Assembly: GCA_033239525.1 (NCBI GenBank)
Contig: BSYO01000003.1
Span: 4,210,001 to 4,274,000, forward strand
Direction: 5' to 3'
Origin: Nepenthes gracilis
Taxonomy: Eukaryota; Streptophyta; Magnoliopsida; Caryophyllales; Nepenthaceae
DNA length: 64,000 nt
Made by a program: the position numbers and the translations under genes. A model generated the notes under the pieces. It saw only the letters and a program-made list of their open reading frames with translations. It searched no databases and had not been told where the DNA came from. Below, piece after piece: positions 22,093 to 33,732 of this stretch. Numbering within the stretch: the first letter of the stretch is position 1; every line of letters begins with the position of its first letter.

Positions 22093-22971
22093 TGATGAGA
22101 AGCTACTAGTGGGCCCACCCAGAAGGGGTAAGTGGCCCGAAATCGATAGTAGCACATTTGTACTTGGGATGGCCAATGCTACTATTAACCGAAAGAGCAC
22201 AGCAAGTAGGCCGGACGTAGCTCAAGATAAATACGGCCCAGGTCTAAATCGGCCCACGCGCATCTTCTCAAACCTCAATAGTCGTCTGTCTGATTCTCCA
22301 CATCTCCAAGAAAGGCAATCTCATATGTAATAACAATCTCTCAGAATCAGAACACATCTCAAAATGAAGGTACACAAATTGGCACACGATTCACAGATAG
22401 TGCCCTAATGGTCACTGTACGCGGTATCTTTACGAAAGGAAGGAAATCCTCCTTCCTAACCGTTGCAGTCTAGAATTGTGCCCGCACCTATGATGGGGAA
22501 GGTAACGATTCCCACAGAATGCGGGCATCTCACCTCGCTACCTAAGGAAGAGAATAGGAGCCCACGACTATAAAAAATTATGGAGACTCACTCCACAGGT
22601 ACGCTCTCTTGCATGCTTAAGCTAACAAAAACTATCTAAGCTCTCAAAACATCCCAATACTCTCTTTCTCTGTTACTAGCTTCCTGCGAGTCCAATATTT
22701 AGAAAAACTGATTTCCGTAAGTATTCACAACCAAAGCCACTCTCTTCACGAGTACACCTCTCACCATTATTCTCAAAACCTACTACCAGGATTCATCTTC
22801 GCATTCCCTACATTTACCTTCTCATCCTCAAAAAGCTGTTTACTGACTAAAGTGTCAGAGTATTTTTAGTTGAATCAAATCCTGTTGTCACCTGTCTCTT
22901 ATTTGAAGTTATGGTGTGCAAGATCCTAAACTCAACGAAAGGTGATCGAAATCTGACGGATCAGTTCAACA
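22093..22971 (+). mobile_element. Probable Gypsy solo LTR
   Basis: The 879-bp GC-richer block begins TGATGAGAAG and ends CAGTTCAACA. Flanks GAAAT (22088-22092) and CAAAT (22972-22976) match at four of five bases. A TATA box (ctataaaaaa, about 22569) and a downstream word 'actgactaaagtgtcagag' (about 22842) resemble the TATA and 'CTGACTTGAGCGTCGGAG' region found in many plant Gypsy LTRs. The frame at 22109-22330 lies inside U3 and is not a gene. No second LTR or internal region is adjacent. Confidence 0.65.
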
Positions 22972-22976
22972 CAAAT

Positions 22977-24683
22977 TCATTTGAAATTTAAATGCAAGAT
23001 GCATCAGAAATTAAAAGAGAATAGGAATGAGTATGAGTTTCGAGGATGTAACTTCGTTTGAGTGTACTTGTTATTCAAGTTCTTTTATTGTGGATATCTC
23101 ATCTTTTCCGTTGATTTTAGTGAAACTAAATTTATAGTCAAGTTTCTAACCGCCCGGTTTGCTATGGAACCACTATATATGTTGAAAGGTGTTTTAAATA
23201 GTTGTCGGAAGACATTACTCTTGAAATATAATTATCTTTTGAATTTAATAATAAAATCGTCTAACTATTAATGTGTTGGTTGTTTCGATTATTTTCAAAC
23301 CAAGTCATTTATTGGAGCGTTGTTATCTCTCAATTGACAATAACTATTTATTAGAATTAGATGCCCCCTTTAATATCCTATGAAGTCATTATCTGGTTAA
23401 CACATTTGGTTCAATGCTACCTTATTTGAGCTATTGATAGGTGGATTTTACTCCAATTTTAAGTTAGGCCAATTTGTTTTGGGTTATACCCAATCAGTTA
23501 GTACATAAATGTGTTATATTTGGCATAACAAGTGATAGAAATATTTCGACTCAATACAACATGTGATTCGATTGTATTGGATTGGATACGCTTCCAAGTC
23601 ACGTTGATTCAATCATGACCATAATATAAAAATAAAAATATATAATAAAAATTTTATAAAATATTATAAAAAAATATATTATATTTTATGTATTTTATTG
23701 AATATTTTTAATATTAAAAATTATAAAATTAGAAAAAAAAAAATACTAATAAAAATTACTTATTTTTAAATTTTATTTACATTTTTATTACTACCATTTT
23801 TGGAGCCATACTCCTTATTGTAACTTAAAATAATCAAATATTTGACAATATATTTTATCTAACCAACCTTTTAAAAAAGATACACATTCTAATGATTTTA
23901 ATGTTATCCTTTTTATTTTTTTGCCTATTTAATAACTTAGCACCAAGGCTGATTTTGATGATACCATACCTACTAGTGGTATTAAAACATCTCATATCTT
24001 TAATACGAGTATAAATAATATGTATTCGTTAGCCTTCTATCTATTCAAAATTTTAAATTCTGATCTTTTTGTAAAGTTAAAAATATGGTCAGATTATAAA
24101 TAATAATAAAATTTAGTTAGATTTGCATATTCATTAACCAATTGTATTTTATGTTAAATTTATATAAAAAAAAGAAAGAAAATCTTGACTATTGAGATGT
24201 CCCAAAACATCGCCACTGCTATTATTGCTTACTTCTACTGTTAAACTGGACAATTTTGATATTAATTGTGACACATGTAACTTATATATTATATATAAAT
24301 TGTGATTGGTAAGGGACTTTATTTTTCTGTACTATTGATAATCAAGTGTTAGCATAGAATTATTTTAAAAAATAGGTGTACATATATAAATTCACGAGGG
24401 GAGCACATAATTATAGTGAAATGCCTAGTATTAAAAGATTTTTTTTAATATAATAATTTTTAAAAAATATAATTAAATATAATATTTATGAATATGTTAT
24501 TTTTAATCATTGTAATCTTTACCTAAAATTATTTTTTAATTTTATATTTATATTTATCATCATTATTATATAATAAAAACCATATTCATCCCAATAAACT
24601 ATTAAATTATCAATAAATGAAAATAATTAGTTTGATAGCAAATTTTAAATGATATATTAGGTATATGCAAGTTTGTTACTAGT
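22977..24683. other. AT-rich intergenic DNA
   Basis: No gene or bounded repeat was recognised. Very AT-rich between about 23620 and 24680. Confidence 0.5.
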
Positions 24684-24688
24684 AAAAT

Positions 24689-25699
24689 TAAAAAAACGTT
24701 TTGTGCTAACGTGTTTCGACCCCGGTTAAAAGTATAGCGGAAGGAGTGAATAATAATAAATATCTAATACACGTAAAAGATATTTAATACTAGATGCTAA
24801 CAAGTTTAACAATCATACACGATATAAGTACTTATAAGCAATAAAGATAAAGACTCAATTTTTTTGTGACGAAGTGAAAACTCGATACCCACGGTATTGA
24901 AAAAAACACTCTAGGCTTCAACGGCCAGGGAAGCAATGCACTATGAAAATGAACTTACAGACTAGGTGGTAACGACGCGCTAACCTAGCCGACTTACTCC
25001 TGTCACGTGATCCCTACCAAGGAACTCCTTGAATTTGCCCGCGGCAACAGAACCGGACTCCTTCCGGTCTTCACGTCAATCTTCCATCGAATCACTTGAA
25101 TTGCCGATCACGAACGAGTCTCCTTCTTCACGAACCAACGTCTCCAAACGTAGGTAGAAGAATGAAAGTTTGAATAGAAAAAGAAAAAGAAAAATTGTGA
25201 GAAAACTCCTTAGATCATTAAGCTCAAAGATGTGTCTTTTGATTTTCTCAAGAGAAGCTAAATCAATGAAACATGTAAGGCTTTCTTCTCAAGTTTAGTG
25301 GCTTCACCAGATGTAAACAAAGGTTGTGGCGTGCTTAGGGTTTCAAGAAATAAGGTATGAATTTATAGTGGAGCCAAAAACGTGTTCAAAAATTTTTCCC
25401 GTTGCATCTGCGCTCGAGCGGCTGGAGGGCGAGCAGCGAGCGGGCGGCCTACTGGATTTTCGGCTCAAGTGGCTAGCGAGCGGCAAGCGAGCGGACGACC
25501 TACTGGATTTTAGGCTTGAGTGGCTAGCGAGCGGCAGGCGAGCGGGCGACCTACTGGATTTTCGGCACGAGCGGCTAGCGGGCTCCTGTGGAGCGCCGAC
25601 CCGACAAAAGCAGACTTTAACCCGACAAACTACAACCCGACATTGATATAATAAGACATATGGTCACAAAATATGCCAATTAGACAAAAGTCTCTAACA
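24689..25699 (-). repeat. 3' LTR of gag-only Sirevirus derivative
   Basis: The LTR is 1011 bp. Its right edge reads gtctctaaca (TGTTAGAGAC on the minus strand), next to the polypurine tract. The left edge has lost its consensus CA (ta in place of tg on the plus strand). It contains a GC-rich 51-bp tandem repeat at about 25440-25580. Confidence 0.88.
25440..25580 (-). repeat. 51-bp GC-rich tandem repeat inside the LTR
   Basis: The word tggatttt recurs at 25453, 25504 and 25555, giving a 51-bp period, with each unit carrying gctagcgagcggc. The companion LTR has spacings of 40 then 51 (28816, 28856, 28907), so one unit there lacks 11 bp. The frame running through the repeat (25326-25646) is a by-product of the period being a multiple of three. 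Confidence 0.85.
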
Positions 25700-26185
25700 A
25701 TCTCCCCCTTTGGCAATCCCGTGACAAAACTCATAAAATAAAAAAATACAAGAGAATCACGGGTTCAGACACCACCGAGATAAAACCCGTATACATGAAA
25801 ACCTATGCCTAGTGATACACAAAAAAATAAATAGCTATATGAAAACTGCTGAGGCGATTTGATGAAAACTTGTATTAACAACCTGTGAAACTTCAGTTTT
25901 CCTAGTCAAGTAAGGTTAGTACCAACAAAGCAAAAAAAATAATAACAACATAACAGCATGCATGATACATAAGCATGAGAGACAAGCATTACTAAGATGT
26001 AATAGAAATAACAACAATATAACATGCAGCAAGTCTCCCCCTAACGAAAATAATCAAAACTCCCCCTAACAGTAAGAATAACCTGAAATAATGTGAAAAT
26101 AACAAAAATACCCCCAAAATAAGTAGGGTCTCCCCTAAGCTCCCCCTATCAAAGTGAATCAAGTCTCCCCTTTTTGTCACGAATG
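25700..26185 (-). promoter_or_regulatory. Multiplied polypurine tracts, Sirevirus 3' region
   Basis: The tract touching the LTR reads aaagggggagat on the minus strand (25700-25711). At least four further copies of (a/t)gggggag-type words follow toward 26170. Repeated polypurine tracts upstream of the 3' LTR are a known Sirevirus hallmark; the proximal one would prime plus-strand synthesis. Confidence 0.75.
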
Positions 26186-26189
26186 GTCA

Positions 26190-28010
26190 ATGGGCAATGT
26201 AGTTCACTTTTCTTAACCCAAACTTGTCTCACTGAAAACACTTTAGCATTCAACCTTTTAACGTGTGCATCCAAATGTTGAAGGTGATCAACAAGTTTAT
26301 TCACGTTTAGCCATGGTCTTTGGTTGTGCAAAAGATTCATGGTGTAGCACCGTGGACGGATGTGACCAACTTTCCTACATGCATGATAGGTAGGCACAAA
26401 CTTAGGGATGGAAGAATTGTTCATAACCTTGTGATTACCTAGATTAGTTGAGCCAAATCTGTTATTCACACGTTGAGGCACGACCTTGATGACTTTGGGT
26501 GTGTAGGCATGTTTGTGTGGAATTTTCGTGGCGGGAATAAACACAGTTTTAGGTTTCACGTCAATTTGTATAAAATTCACAACATACCCCAAACCCTATT
26601 TATTTTCACCAATTTTTTCCAACCCGAGCATATGATCTAATTTTGTAGACCCATTTAAGAATTGTTTCAAATCTTTTCGAGATGCCTCAAGTTCAGATTC
26701 TAAAATTGTTATTTGTTTAGTAAATGAGACTTTCAAATTCTCAATTTCTTGAGTTTTAGAATCTAACTCGGATTGTAGAGACACGTTTCCTTTTTCCAAA
26801 TCTATGATCCTACCATTTAGGGTTCTATTTAATTTCTTTACTTTCAAACATTCCCTAAACAGTTTGTCATATGCTTCTTGAAGGCCATCAAATTCAGCTT
26901 CTAACTCGACCTCAGAGTCATAAGATTAATTAATATTCTCTACAGCATTGTCACACATTGATGTCATAAAGGTCATGTACTTGACAGGGCCATCTTCAGA
27001 ACATTTTTCACCCTTTTCTTCTTCGTCATCATTTAGGGTCACATATGCTTTAAAGGCTTGACCTTGTTGGCGTTTAAGGTTTGGACATTCAGCCCGATAG
27101 TGGCCAAAATCTTTACATTCATGACATTGAACTCCTTGAGTCGATTTTGATTTGTAGTCCTTGAGTTCACGTCGGTCTTTCTTCTCAATTTTCGGTGAGT
27201 GTTTTAAGTCCACATCCTGTTTGTTTGATAAAGATTTATTTTTCCTTAAAAACTTTTTGAAGTTCTTAACAGATAAGACAAAGTCGTCATCACTACACGA
27301 TTCTTCATCGGAATTCCGGTTTTGCTCTTCCCTACTTGATTTGAGAGCAAGTGATTTATTCTTCTATGATTGTGGCAATGTGTGCTCATAAGTTTGTAGG
27401 GACCCTACAAGTTCTTCGATTTTTAATTTGTCTAAATCTTTGCTCTCTTCAATCGTCGTCACTTTGGGTCTAAATCGTTCAGGCAACGATCGTAGAACTT
27501 TTCTAACAACAATATTTTTCGGGATTCGTTCGCCTAAATTGAATGTGAAATTTACAATATCATTTAATTGGGCATAGAATTTATCAAATGTCTCATCATC
27601 TTTCATTCTTATTTCTTCGAATCTAGTGGTGAGCATTTGTAATTTTAAATTTTTAACTAGCTTAGTTCCTTCATGAGTGATTTCTAAAATATCCCACGCA
27701 TCTTTGGGCGTCTCACACATTGAAATTCGTTCAAACTCATTGGGAGACACAGTCATAAAAATAGCATGTAACCCCTTACTATTCCAATTACATGCATCAA
27801 GTTCCTCTTTGGTCCATGAAGATAGGGCTTTTAGTTCGTTGCATGAGGAACTAGTGGGTGGAGTTCACCCAACTTGGATACGTGCCCAAACACGCTCATC
27901 AAGAGATTTTAGGAAGGCTCTTATTCGGACATTCCAATGGGTATAGTTACTCCCATCAAAGAAGGGAGGAACAGAGAGCGATCCACTCGTATACATCTAG
28001 ATCGGGGGTC
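26190..28010 (-). pseudogene. Sirevirus gag, interrupted by stops
   Basis: Reading on the minus strand, gag spans several open pieces (27364-27756, 26926-27213, 26596-26847, 26149-26592) separated by single stops or frame breaks. N-terminal words such as FFDGSNYTHW and FLKSLDERVW precede a UBN2 capsid-type domain (DAWDILEITHEGT, RSLPERFRP). A CCHC zinc knuckle follows (CHECKDFGHYRAEC), then a Leu-rich coiled-coil stretch, then a second knuckle whose first Cys is Tyr (YHACRKVGHIRPRC). It ends after WVKKSELHC, where protease should begin, and joins 3' untranslated sequence. The capsid protein would package element RNA; this copy is broken. Confidence 0.85.
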
Positions 28011-28029
28011 GCGGATCGGGGTAACCTTT

Positions 28030-28040
28030 CTCTGATACCA
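28030..28040 (-). promoter_or_regulatory. Primer binding site, initiator Met tRNA type
   Basis: TGGTATCAGAG on the minus strand, two bases inside the 5' LTR end. It matches the usual plant Copia primer site complementary to the 3' end of initiator tRNA-Met. Confidence 0.88.
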
Positions 28041-28042
28041 AT

Positions 28043-29051
28043 TGAAAAAGCACGTTTGTGTTAACGTGTTTCGACCCCGTTAAAAGTATAGCGGAAGCAG
28101 TGAATAATAATAAATATCTAATACACTAAAAGATATTTAATACTAGATGCTAATAAGTTTAACAATCATGCACGATATAAGTACTTATAAGCAATAAAGA
28201 TAAAGACTCAATTTTTTGTGACGAAGTGAAAACTCGATATCCACGGTATCGAGAAAAACACTCCGGGCTTCAACGGCCGGGAAGCAATGCACTCTGAAAA
28301 TCAACTTACAGACCGGGTGGTAACGACGAGCTAACCTAGCCGACTTACTCCCGTCACGTGATCCCTACCAAGGAACTCCTTGGATTTGCCCGCGGCAACG
28401 GAACCGGACTCCTTCCGATCTTCACGTCAATCTTCCCTCGAACCACTTGAATTGCCAATCACGAACGAGTCTTCTTCTTCACGAACCAACGTCTCCAAAC
28501 GTAGGTAGAAGAATGAAAGTTTGAATGGAAAAAGAAAAAGAAAAATGGTGAGAAAACTCTTTAGATCATGAAGCTCAAAGATGTGTCTTTTGATTTTCTC
28601 AAGAGAAGCTAAATCAATGAAGCATGTAAGGCTTTCTTCTCAACTTTAGTGGCTTCACCAGATGTAAACAAAGGCTGTGGCGTGCTTAGGGTTTCAAGAA
28701 AATAAAGTATGAATTTATAGTGGAGCTAAAAATGCGTTCAAATATTCTGCCCGTTGCATCGGGGCTCGAGCTCTTGGCGGGCGGCTGGAGGGCAAGCAAC
28801 GAGCGGGCGGCCTATTGGATTTTCGGCTCGAGCGGCTAGCGAGCGGGCGACCTACTAGATTTTAGGCTCGAGCGGCTAGTGAGCGGCAGGCGAGCGGGCG
28901 ATCTCCTGGATTTTCGGCACGAGCGGCTAGTGGGCTCCAGGCGAGCGCGGACCGGACAAAAGCGGACTTTAACCCAACAAACTACAACCCGACATTGATA
29001 TAATAAGATATATGGTCACGGAATATGTTAATTAGACAAAAGTTTCTAACA
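28043..29051 (-). repeat. 5' LTR of gag-only Sirevirus derivative
   Basis: The LTR is 1009 bp. On the plus strand it starts tgaaaaagcacg and ends gtttctaaca. It keeps the same order of blocks as the partner LTR, including a GC-rich repeat (about 28780-28930) with one 11-bp shorter unit. A TATA-like word (ctataaattc on the minus strand) lies near 28715. Confidence 0.88.
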
Positions 29052-29056
29052 AAAAT

Positions 29057-30300
29057 AATATATTTTTAAATTTTTAAAATAATTTTAATCATTTTACAAT
29101 TGGCATTTGTAATTGATTCATCAAATGGGATATTGGTACTAAGAAAGACAATTAAAATAGAATGAAAATGATATGTAACCTCTAATATCTAATAGATTGA
29201 GTTCTATCATGTTGGCTAGTTAATCTTCGCATTTGTTATAATTGAAGTTGTCTTATCAATATAACATCTGGAGCTATTATTTTTGATAAAAATATATTCT
29301 AATAAATAGAATATTATTCTGTATTTTTTTACTTAATAAAAAATAAATTATATAGAATAATTTACCATTTAAAATAAAAAAATTACTATTCAAATAAGAA
29401 AATAGCAGCATTATCTTTTTGAGCATTATCAAAAGTAATAAAATATATTACTAAATATTTTATATTTATTTATAATAGTATTTTTTATTTAAAAATTATA
29501 AAAATAGTTTATAGGTGCTCAAAAAATCTTATCAAATATTTTTTACATCACTAATTCTTATTTAAATTATAAAAAATATGGATAATATCACTTTTAATGG
29601 TATGTTAGAATTTTTTTATATACCTAGATTGTAAGTATTTCTACATATTCCTTTCAAACTTGTAATTTTTTTATCATGAAAAAGGCTTTTTGAGTAAATT
29701 ATATATTCTATAAATTATTTCTAATTTAATTTTTGATTATATTGAAAAACTCTAAATATTATACCGTTTAAAAATATTAATTTAGTTTAAATTAAAATAA
29801 TTATTATTTTTATATATTTTTTACGAGTCATTTTACGTTTCTAATATTTTTAGAAGTTTCACAAGTATAATTTATTTTCATAAATATCTCATTCTGGATA
29901 ATTAACTAATTTAATTTTAAAGAATTATTATATACTAATAGGAGGGGCAACTAGAACTAGTTTGAGCTGCAGTAGTAATATTTGAGATAAGTTATAATTA
30001 TGATTATTCAAAACTATTATCGGCATATATATGGAATGTAAATTATATAAAAGTATTAAAATAATTTTTTTATTATTAAATATTAAAAAATTATATATTA
30101 TAAATAATAATTAAATTATAAAATAATGATATTAATATATAAATTATATATAAAAATTCATAAAAATAATATAAATATATTGATAAATATTATATTATCA
30201 TTATTTATTACAAATATCAGACCAAAATTTGGGGCCGCTATTTATTACAAATCGTGTGTAGCACAGCGCTGACGGGTTGAGCCAATACGGCCTGATTACC
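29057..30300. other. AT-rich intergenic DNA
   Basis: Extremely AT-rich, particularly 29.3-30.2 kb. No gene or bounded element was recognised. Confidence 0.5.
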
Positions 30301-30325
30301 ACCTTTATAAGCATCTCAAATAGTC

Positions 30326-30333
30326 TATAAAAG
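30326..30333 (+). promoter_or_regulatory. TATA box of the DUF1645 gene
   Basis: TATAAAAG lies about 360 bp upstream of the ATG at 30697, at the sharp change from AT-rich spacer to GC-richer, pyrimidine-rich leader. The intervening sequence would be a long 5' UTR. Confidence 0.55.
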
Positions 30334-30696
30334 CGGCGCTGTGTGAACCCGTTGATATTTCCACCAAGGCACTTGCGTTTCAGGCTCCCCAACGTCCCCC
30401 CCTTCCCCTCTCTTTCTCTCTGGTTTCGCCGGCCGTTGTTTAACAAGAATTTGAAAAGTATTCTTTACCATCACCGGCATAAATTCGTACCTTTATCTCT
30501 CTCAGCCACCCATCCCATTTCAGAATTCAGCAGCAAAACCATTGATCCATTTCAGCTCAGTTCCTAAAATTGCAGAAAGTGAGCAGAATCTCAGATTGCC
30601 ATTTTTGGCTAATCATAGGCACGAAATTGAGGGTCATTTGCAATTTCGCTTGAGAAAATCGAGAGTCTTCGCAATTAATTTGATAGAAATATAAAA

Positions 30697-31575
30697 ATGC
30701 AAGCGGATTTACCTCTCACTGCCTCTTCTATCATTAGCACCTACGAGAGGGAGGGGTTGACAGAGATCGCGGGTGAAGTGAACGAAGAATCGAACCTCGA
30801 AGTACCTGATGAGGCCGAAAAGGAAGAACGTGGAGCTCAAGGACTGTCGCAACATGACGTGCTGGAAGACGAAGATGATTACGAGTTCTCTTTCATCTGT
30901 GGAGAAACAAAGTCGCCAATCTCCGCCGAAGATATTTTCCAAAACGGCCAGATCAGACCTCTGTTCCAATTTGTCGTCGAGGATCAGAATCCGGATACTG
31001 TAACCCACGATTATGACGAGAAATCGAGGTCTGTGGGTATTCCGATCAAGAAAATGTTCGTCGGTCGGAGTGATCTATCGTCGGAGGCGGAAGATGCCAA
31101 CCGAGACGAGGAGGGGCCGCATTGCGCTTGGACAGCGGCGGCTGCAGTTCCATCGGAGGCGACTTGCTCGTCCCCGGAGACCTGCAAGAAGAGCAACTCC
31201 ACCGGCTTCTCGAAGCTCTTTAGGTTCCGTGACCTCCTCATCCGGAGTTATAGTGACGGCAAGGACGCCTTCGTGTTTCTACCAAGTAGCAAGAGAGACG
31301 ATAAGGACGAAGGAACGCCGTCACAGAAGGGGAGTTCGACGACTGAAAGGAAGAGTGCGACAAACGGCAGCGGCCGTGTGAGAATGAAGTCGAAGGTTGC
31401 GCAGGCTGATACGACGCCCGAGAAGAGGGCAGCGTCGACGTATGCGATGCAATACGAAAAAAAGAAAGGGGGAATTGAAGGGGAAAAGAGAAAGTCGTAC
31501 CTGCCTTACAGACAAGATTTGGTCGGATTCTTCACCAATGTGAATGGTATGAGTAGGAATGTCCATCCATATTAG
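30697..31575 (+). CDS. DUF1645 family protein
   Basis: This is an intronless frame of 292 residues. The N-terminal third is acidic (for example DVLEDEDDYEFSF, 54-66). It is followed by DIFQNGQIRPLF (79-90), a Ser/Thr-rich linker, FRFRDLLIRSYSDGKDAFVF (175-194), a basic low-complexity stretch, and the signature end SYLPYRQDLVGFF (267-279) with NGMSRNVHPY. These words and their order are those of the plant-specific DUF1645 family, whose members have been reported in stress and growth responses but have no established biochemical activity. The ATG at 30697 has an A-rich context and follows a long leader. No signal peptide or membrane segment is seen; the basic tracts might direct it to the nucleus. 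Codon use is GC-richer than the surroundings, as expected for a real gene. Confidence 0.92.
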   Translation: MQADLPLTASSIISTYEREGLTEIAGEVNEESNLEVPDEAEKEERGAQGLSQHDVLEDEDDYEFSFICGETKSPISAEDIFQNGQIRPLFQFVVEDQNPDTVTHDYDEKSRSVGIPIKKMFVGRSDLSSEAEDANRDEEGPHCAWTAAAAVPSEATCSSPETCKKSNSTGFSKLFRFRDLLIRSYSDGKDAFVFLPSSKRDDKDEGTPSQKGSSTTERKSATNGSGRVRMKSKVAQADTTPEKRAASTYAMQYEKKKGGIEGEKRKSYLPYRQDLVGFFTNVNGMSRNVHPY

Positions 31576-32101
31576 TCTCTGCAGATCGTTAATTCCTTCT
31601 GAATCTACCCCACTCGGTTTAGCATTTCAGTTTTCCATTCTTAATTCATCTGCCGTTGTGGGTGGAATCAAATCTTTTGTTGATTTTCGTCTTGAAAAGC
31701 TCTGTTCAATTTGCCGACATTGAATAATACGTGGTATTTACTGCAGTAAGAATTTGAATTTTTTCCAATCGATTGGTCGACATCTAACCTAGTTTTAGGG
31801 CTTAGATCTTGTATCCATTTTTCCTTACAGACAATATTCAACTGGGTGGTCTAACGCCATGAGCAGGCCTTGAATATGAGATCGCCCACATCCAATTTAA
31901 TTCATCCGGCCATGAACTTACTGTTGACTGTCTTATTGCACAGTAATCAAACAAATAATAATAAGAGAGAGAAATGTGGAAGTTGCAGAGCCAGTCCACC
32001 TTAGATTCGTTTATATTGCTAAAAGTACCCGAGAAGACCCTCAAGCATGAACACCATAAGAGCTATATAAAGTGGCACTGTAACAATGCTTAGACCCTCA
32101 G
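31576..32101. other. 3' UTR and downstream flank of DUF1645 gene
   Basis: The first about 200 bp is probably the 3' UTR. No second gene was recognised. A minus-strand frame at 31838-32044 has no known resemblance. Confidence 0.45.
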
Positions 32102-32375
32102 CGGGAATGGGGATCCTGCTTCTTCCCATTCCCTCTTTCTCCTTGTTTCTTTCTTTTTAGCTATTTATCTAATGGCTAAAATTTTAACATATTAAAAATA
32201 TTATATATAATTAATTTTTAAAATTTTTTTATTATAATATTAATATTTAATAAATATTAAATTAAATATTTAAAAAAATTATATTTAAATATTTTTATTT
32301 AATATTTAAATTACCACCATTGGATTAAAAATAATCCAATGGTGGTAGATGGAAAAGCAAAATTCCCTAATCCGA
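32102..32375. repeat. AT-rich foldback module 1 with two hairpins
   Basis: It opens with a 9-bp stem (GGGAATGGG 32103-32111 and CCCATTCCC 32125-32133) around a gatcctgcttct loop. An AT-rich middle containing taatggctaaaatttt follows. It closes with a 16-bp perfect stem (32312-32327 and 32332-32347) around an AAAA loop and then gcaaaattccc. The same order is seen in module 2. It is probably a MITE-like foldback element; the superfamily is not known. Confidence 0.6.
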
Positions 32376-33403
32376 CCGGGAGGGAGAAGTGCAAAGCATC
32401 CAAAGTCTAGCATAGAATGCGTTGTCAAGGCGAAATGAAAAGTGTTCGATAATCCTTTTTATTGAAGAGTCCGGAAGCTAACTAGATCCGATCTGAATGT
32501 TGAGAAACTAGATAGTGAAAAATTATAATTATATTGACTAAAAATATAAGATATTATTCATAATTATTAAAATTATTATAAAATTTTGAAGTAATTAATA
32601 TCTCAATAGACAGATATTCTACAATTATATACTGATTTACTAAGAGGTCGAGTTTAAAAAGTTTTTTTCCGCCAATAACTTATGAAATGACCAGCCTTCT
32701 AAAACTTGCCTTGCATTGCTTCCCTCCCCCTATTTTCTTATCTACTAAGTGGGAATTATTCAATTTGGAGTCACGCATTTTATAAGTGGTCTAGTATAAG
32801 AAAATCTAGCCACTATTGTTTTTTTACCGGATATATCATAATAGACCGAGCCACTCCTTATTAAACAAATTTTTTATAATTTGATTTTTGACCTCGTCAA
32901 TTTTCAATTTTAAATTTGAATTAATTTTAATGTATTATAACAAGATTTAGTTAATTTTTGAAAGTATAATTTTACTAATCACATTGATATATATAAAATC
33001 TGCCCAATCTCTAATAATATATTATATCAATAGAGCTAGAAATTAATTTTGATCAAATTTTACATAGGATCACTACTCAAGATATTTAATGGAATAGAAG
33101 ATAAATTAAAATCAACATCATGTTGCACCATATATAATGTTTTTCTAATAATATCGACAAAAATTTCTCTTTTGTGATAAGCTCAATGATTTTATCAATA
33201 ATGCAATCTCTTACAAAATAATCACAAAAACTTATTAAGATGTTTGGATAATTCATGTGCCTTGATTAAATATAATATTAGTAATATCAATATTTTGATT
33301 TTTTGATTTCAAAATAAAAATATTGTGTAATATATTTAGATATACTAAAAAATTAAAAGCATTCACCAAACTTAAATATATACCTGCGCGTATATATACA
33401 GAT
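32376..33403. other. AT-rich spacer between foldback modules
   Basis: No gene or bounded element recognised. Confidence 0.5.
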
Positions 33404-33699
33404 TGGGGGATCCTACTTCTCCTTGAGGGAAGTAGGATCCTGTTTTTCAATCCACACCATCAATTTTAAAAAATTTAATGGTTAAAATTTAAATGCTATA
33501 TAATAATATGTAAATAATTATTTTTATTAAAAATATTTTTAATATTTGACTTAATATTTAATAACTTAATATTTAATAAATATTAATATTATAAAAAATA
33601 AATTAAAAATATAATTATATTTTTATTTTTTATTTTTTAAATCTTGACCATTGGATTTTGATCCAATGGCCTTAGAAAAAAAAGCAGGATCCTATCCCT
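33404..33699. repeat. AT-rich foldback module 2 with two hairpins
   Basis: It opens with a 12-bp perfect stem (GGATCCTACTTC 33408-33419 and its complement 33429-33440, nine-base loop). The middle begins taatggttaaaattt, and the right side returns an imperfect inverse of that phrase. It closes with a 9-bp stem CCATTGGAT (33648-33656) and ATCCAATGG (33661-33669), followed by gcaggatcct (33684-33693), which mirrors the opening. The whole is a long imperfect inverted repeat of about 300 bp. Confidence 0.65.
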
Positions 33700-33732
33700 A
33701 AATCCATATATATATGCCAAACATAAAAGTGG

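Larger units (their letters stand above)
24689..29051 (-). mobile_element. Gag-only Sirevirus (Copia) derivative, minus strand
   Basis: This is a 4.36-kb element with AAAAT on both sides (24684-24688 and 29052-29056). LTRs are 24689-25699 (3' LTR in element orientation) and 28043-29051 (5' LTR), about 1.01 kb each and very similar by eye. The interior holds, in element orientation, a primer site, gag, then a multi-polypurine 3' region. Protease, integrase, reverse transcriptase, RNase H and the env-like ORF are missing. The gag frame breaks off just after its second zinc knuckle and continues directly into the 3' untranslated region near 26180-26205. The arrangement matches the TR-GAG class of non-autonomous elements (terminal repeats plus gag); mobilisation would need proteins from full Sireviruses. 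Relatives lie at 42.4 and 51.1 kb. Confidence 0.9.

Noticed and set aside
22109..22330. 73-residue frame
   Set aside because: Lies in U3 of the probable Gypsy LTR; no domain.
25326..25646. 106-residue frame with a 17-residue repeat (LLDFR...)
   Set aside because: Produced by the 51-bp tandem repeat of the Sirevirus LTR; the equivalent LTR at 28.8 kb has units of other length.
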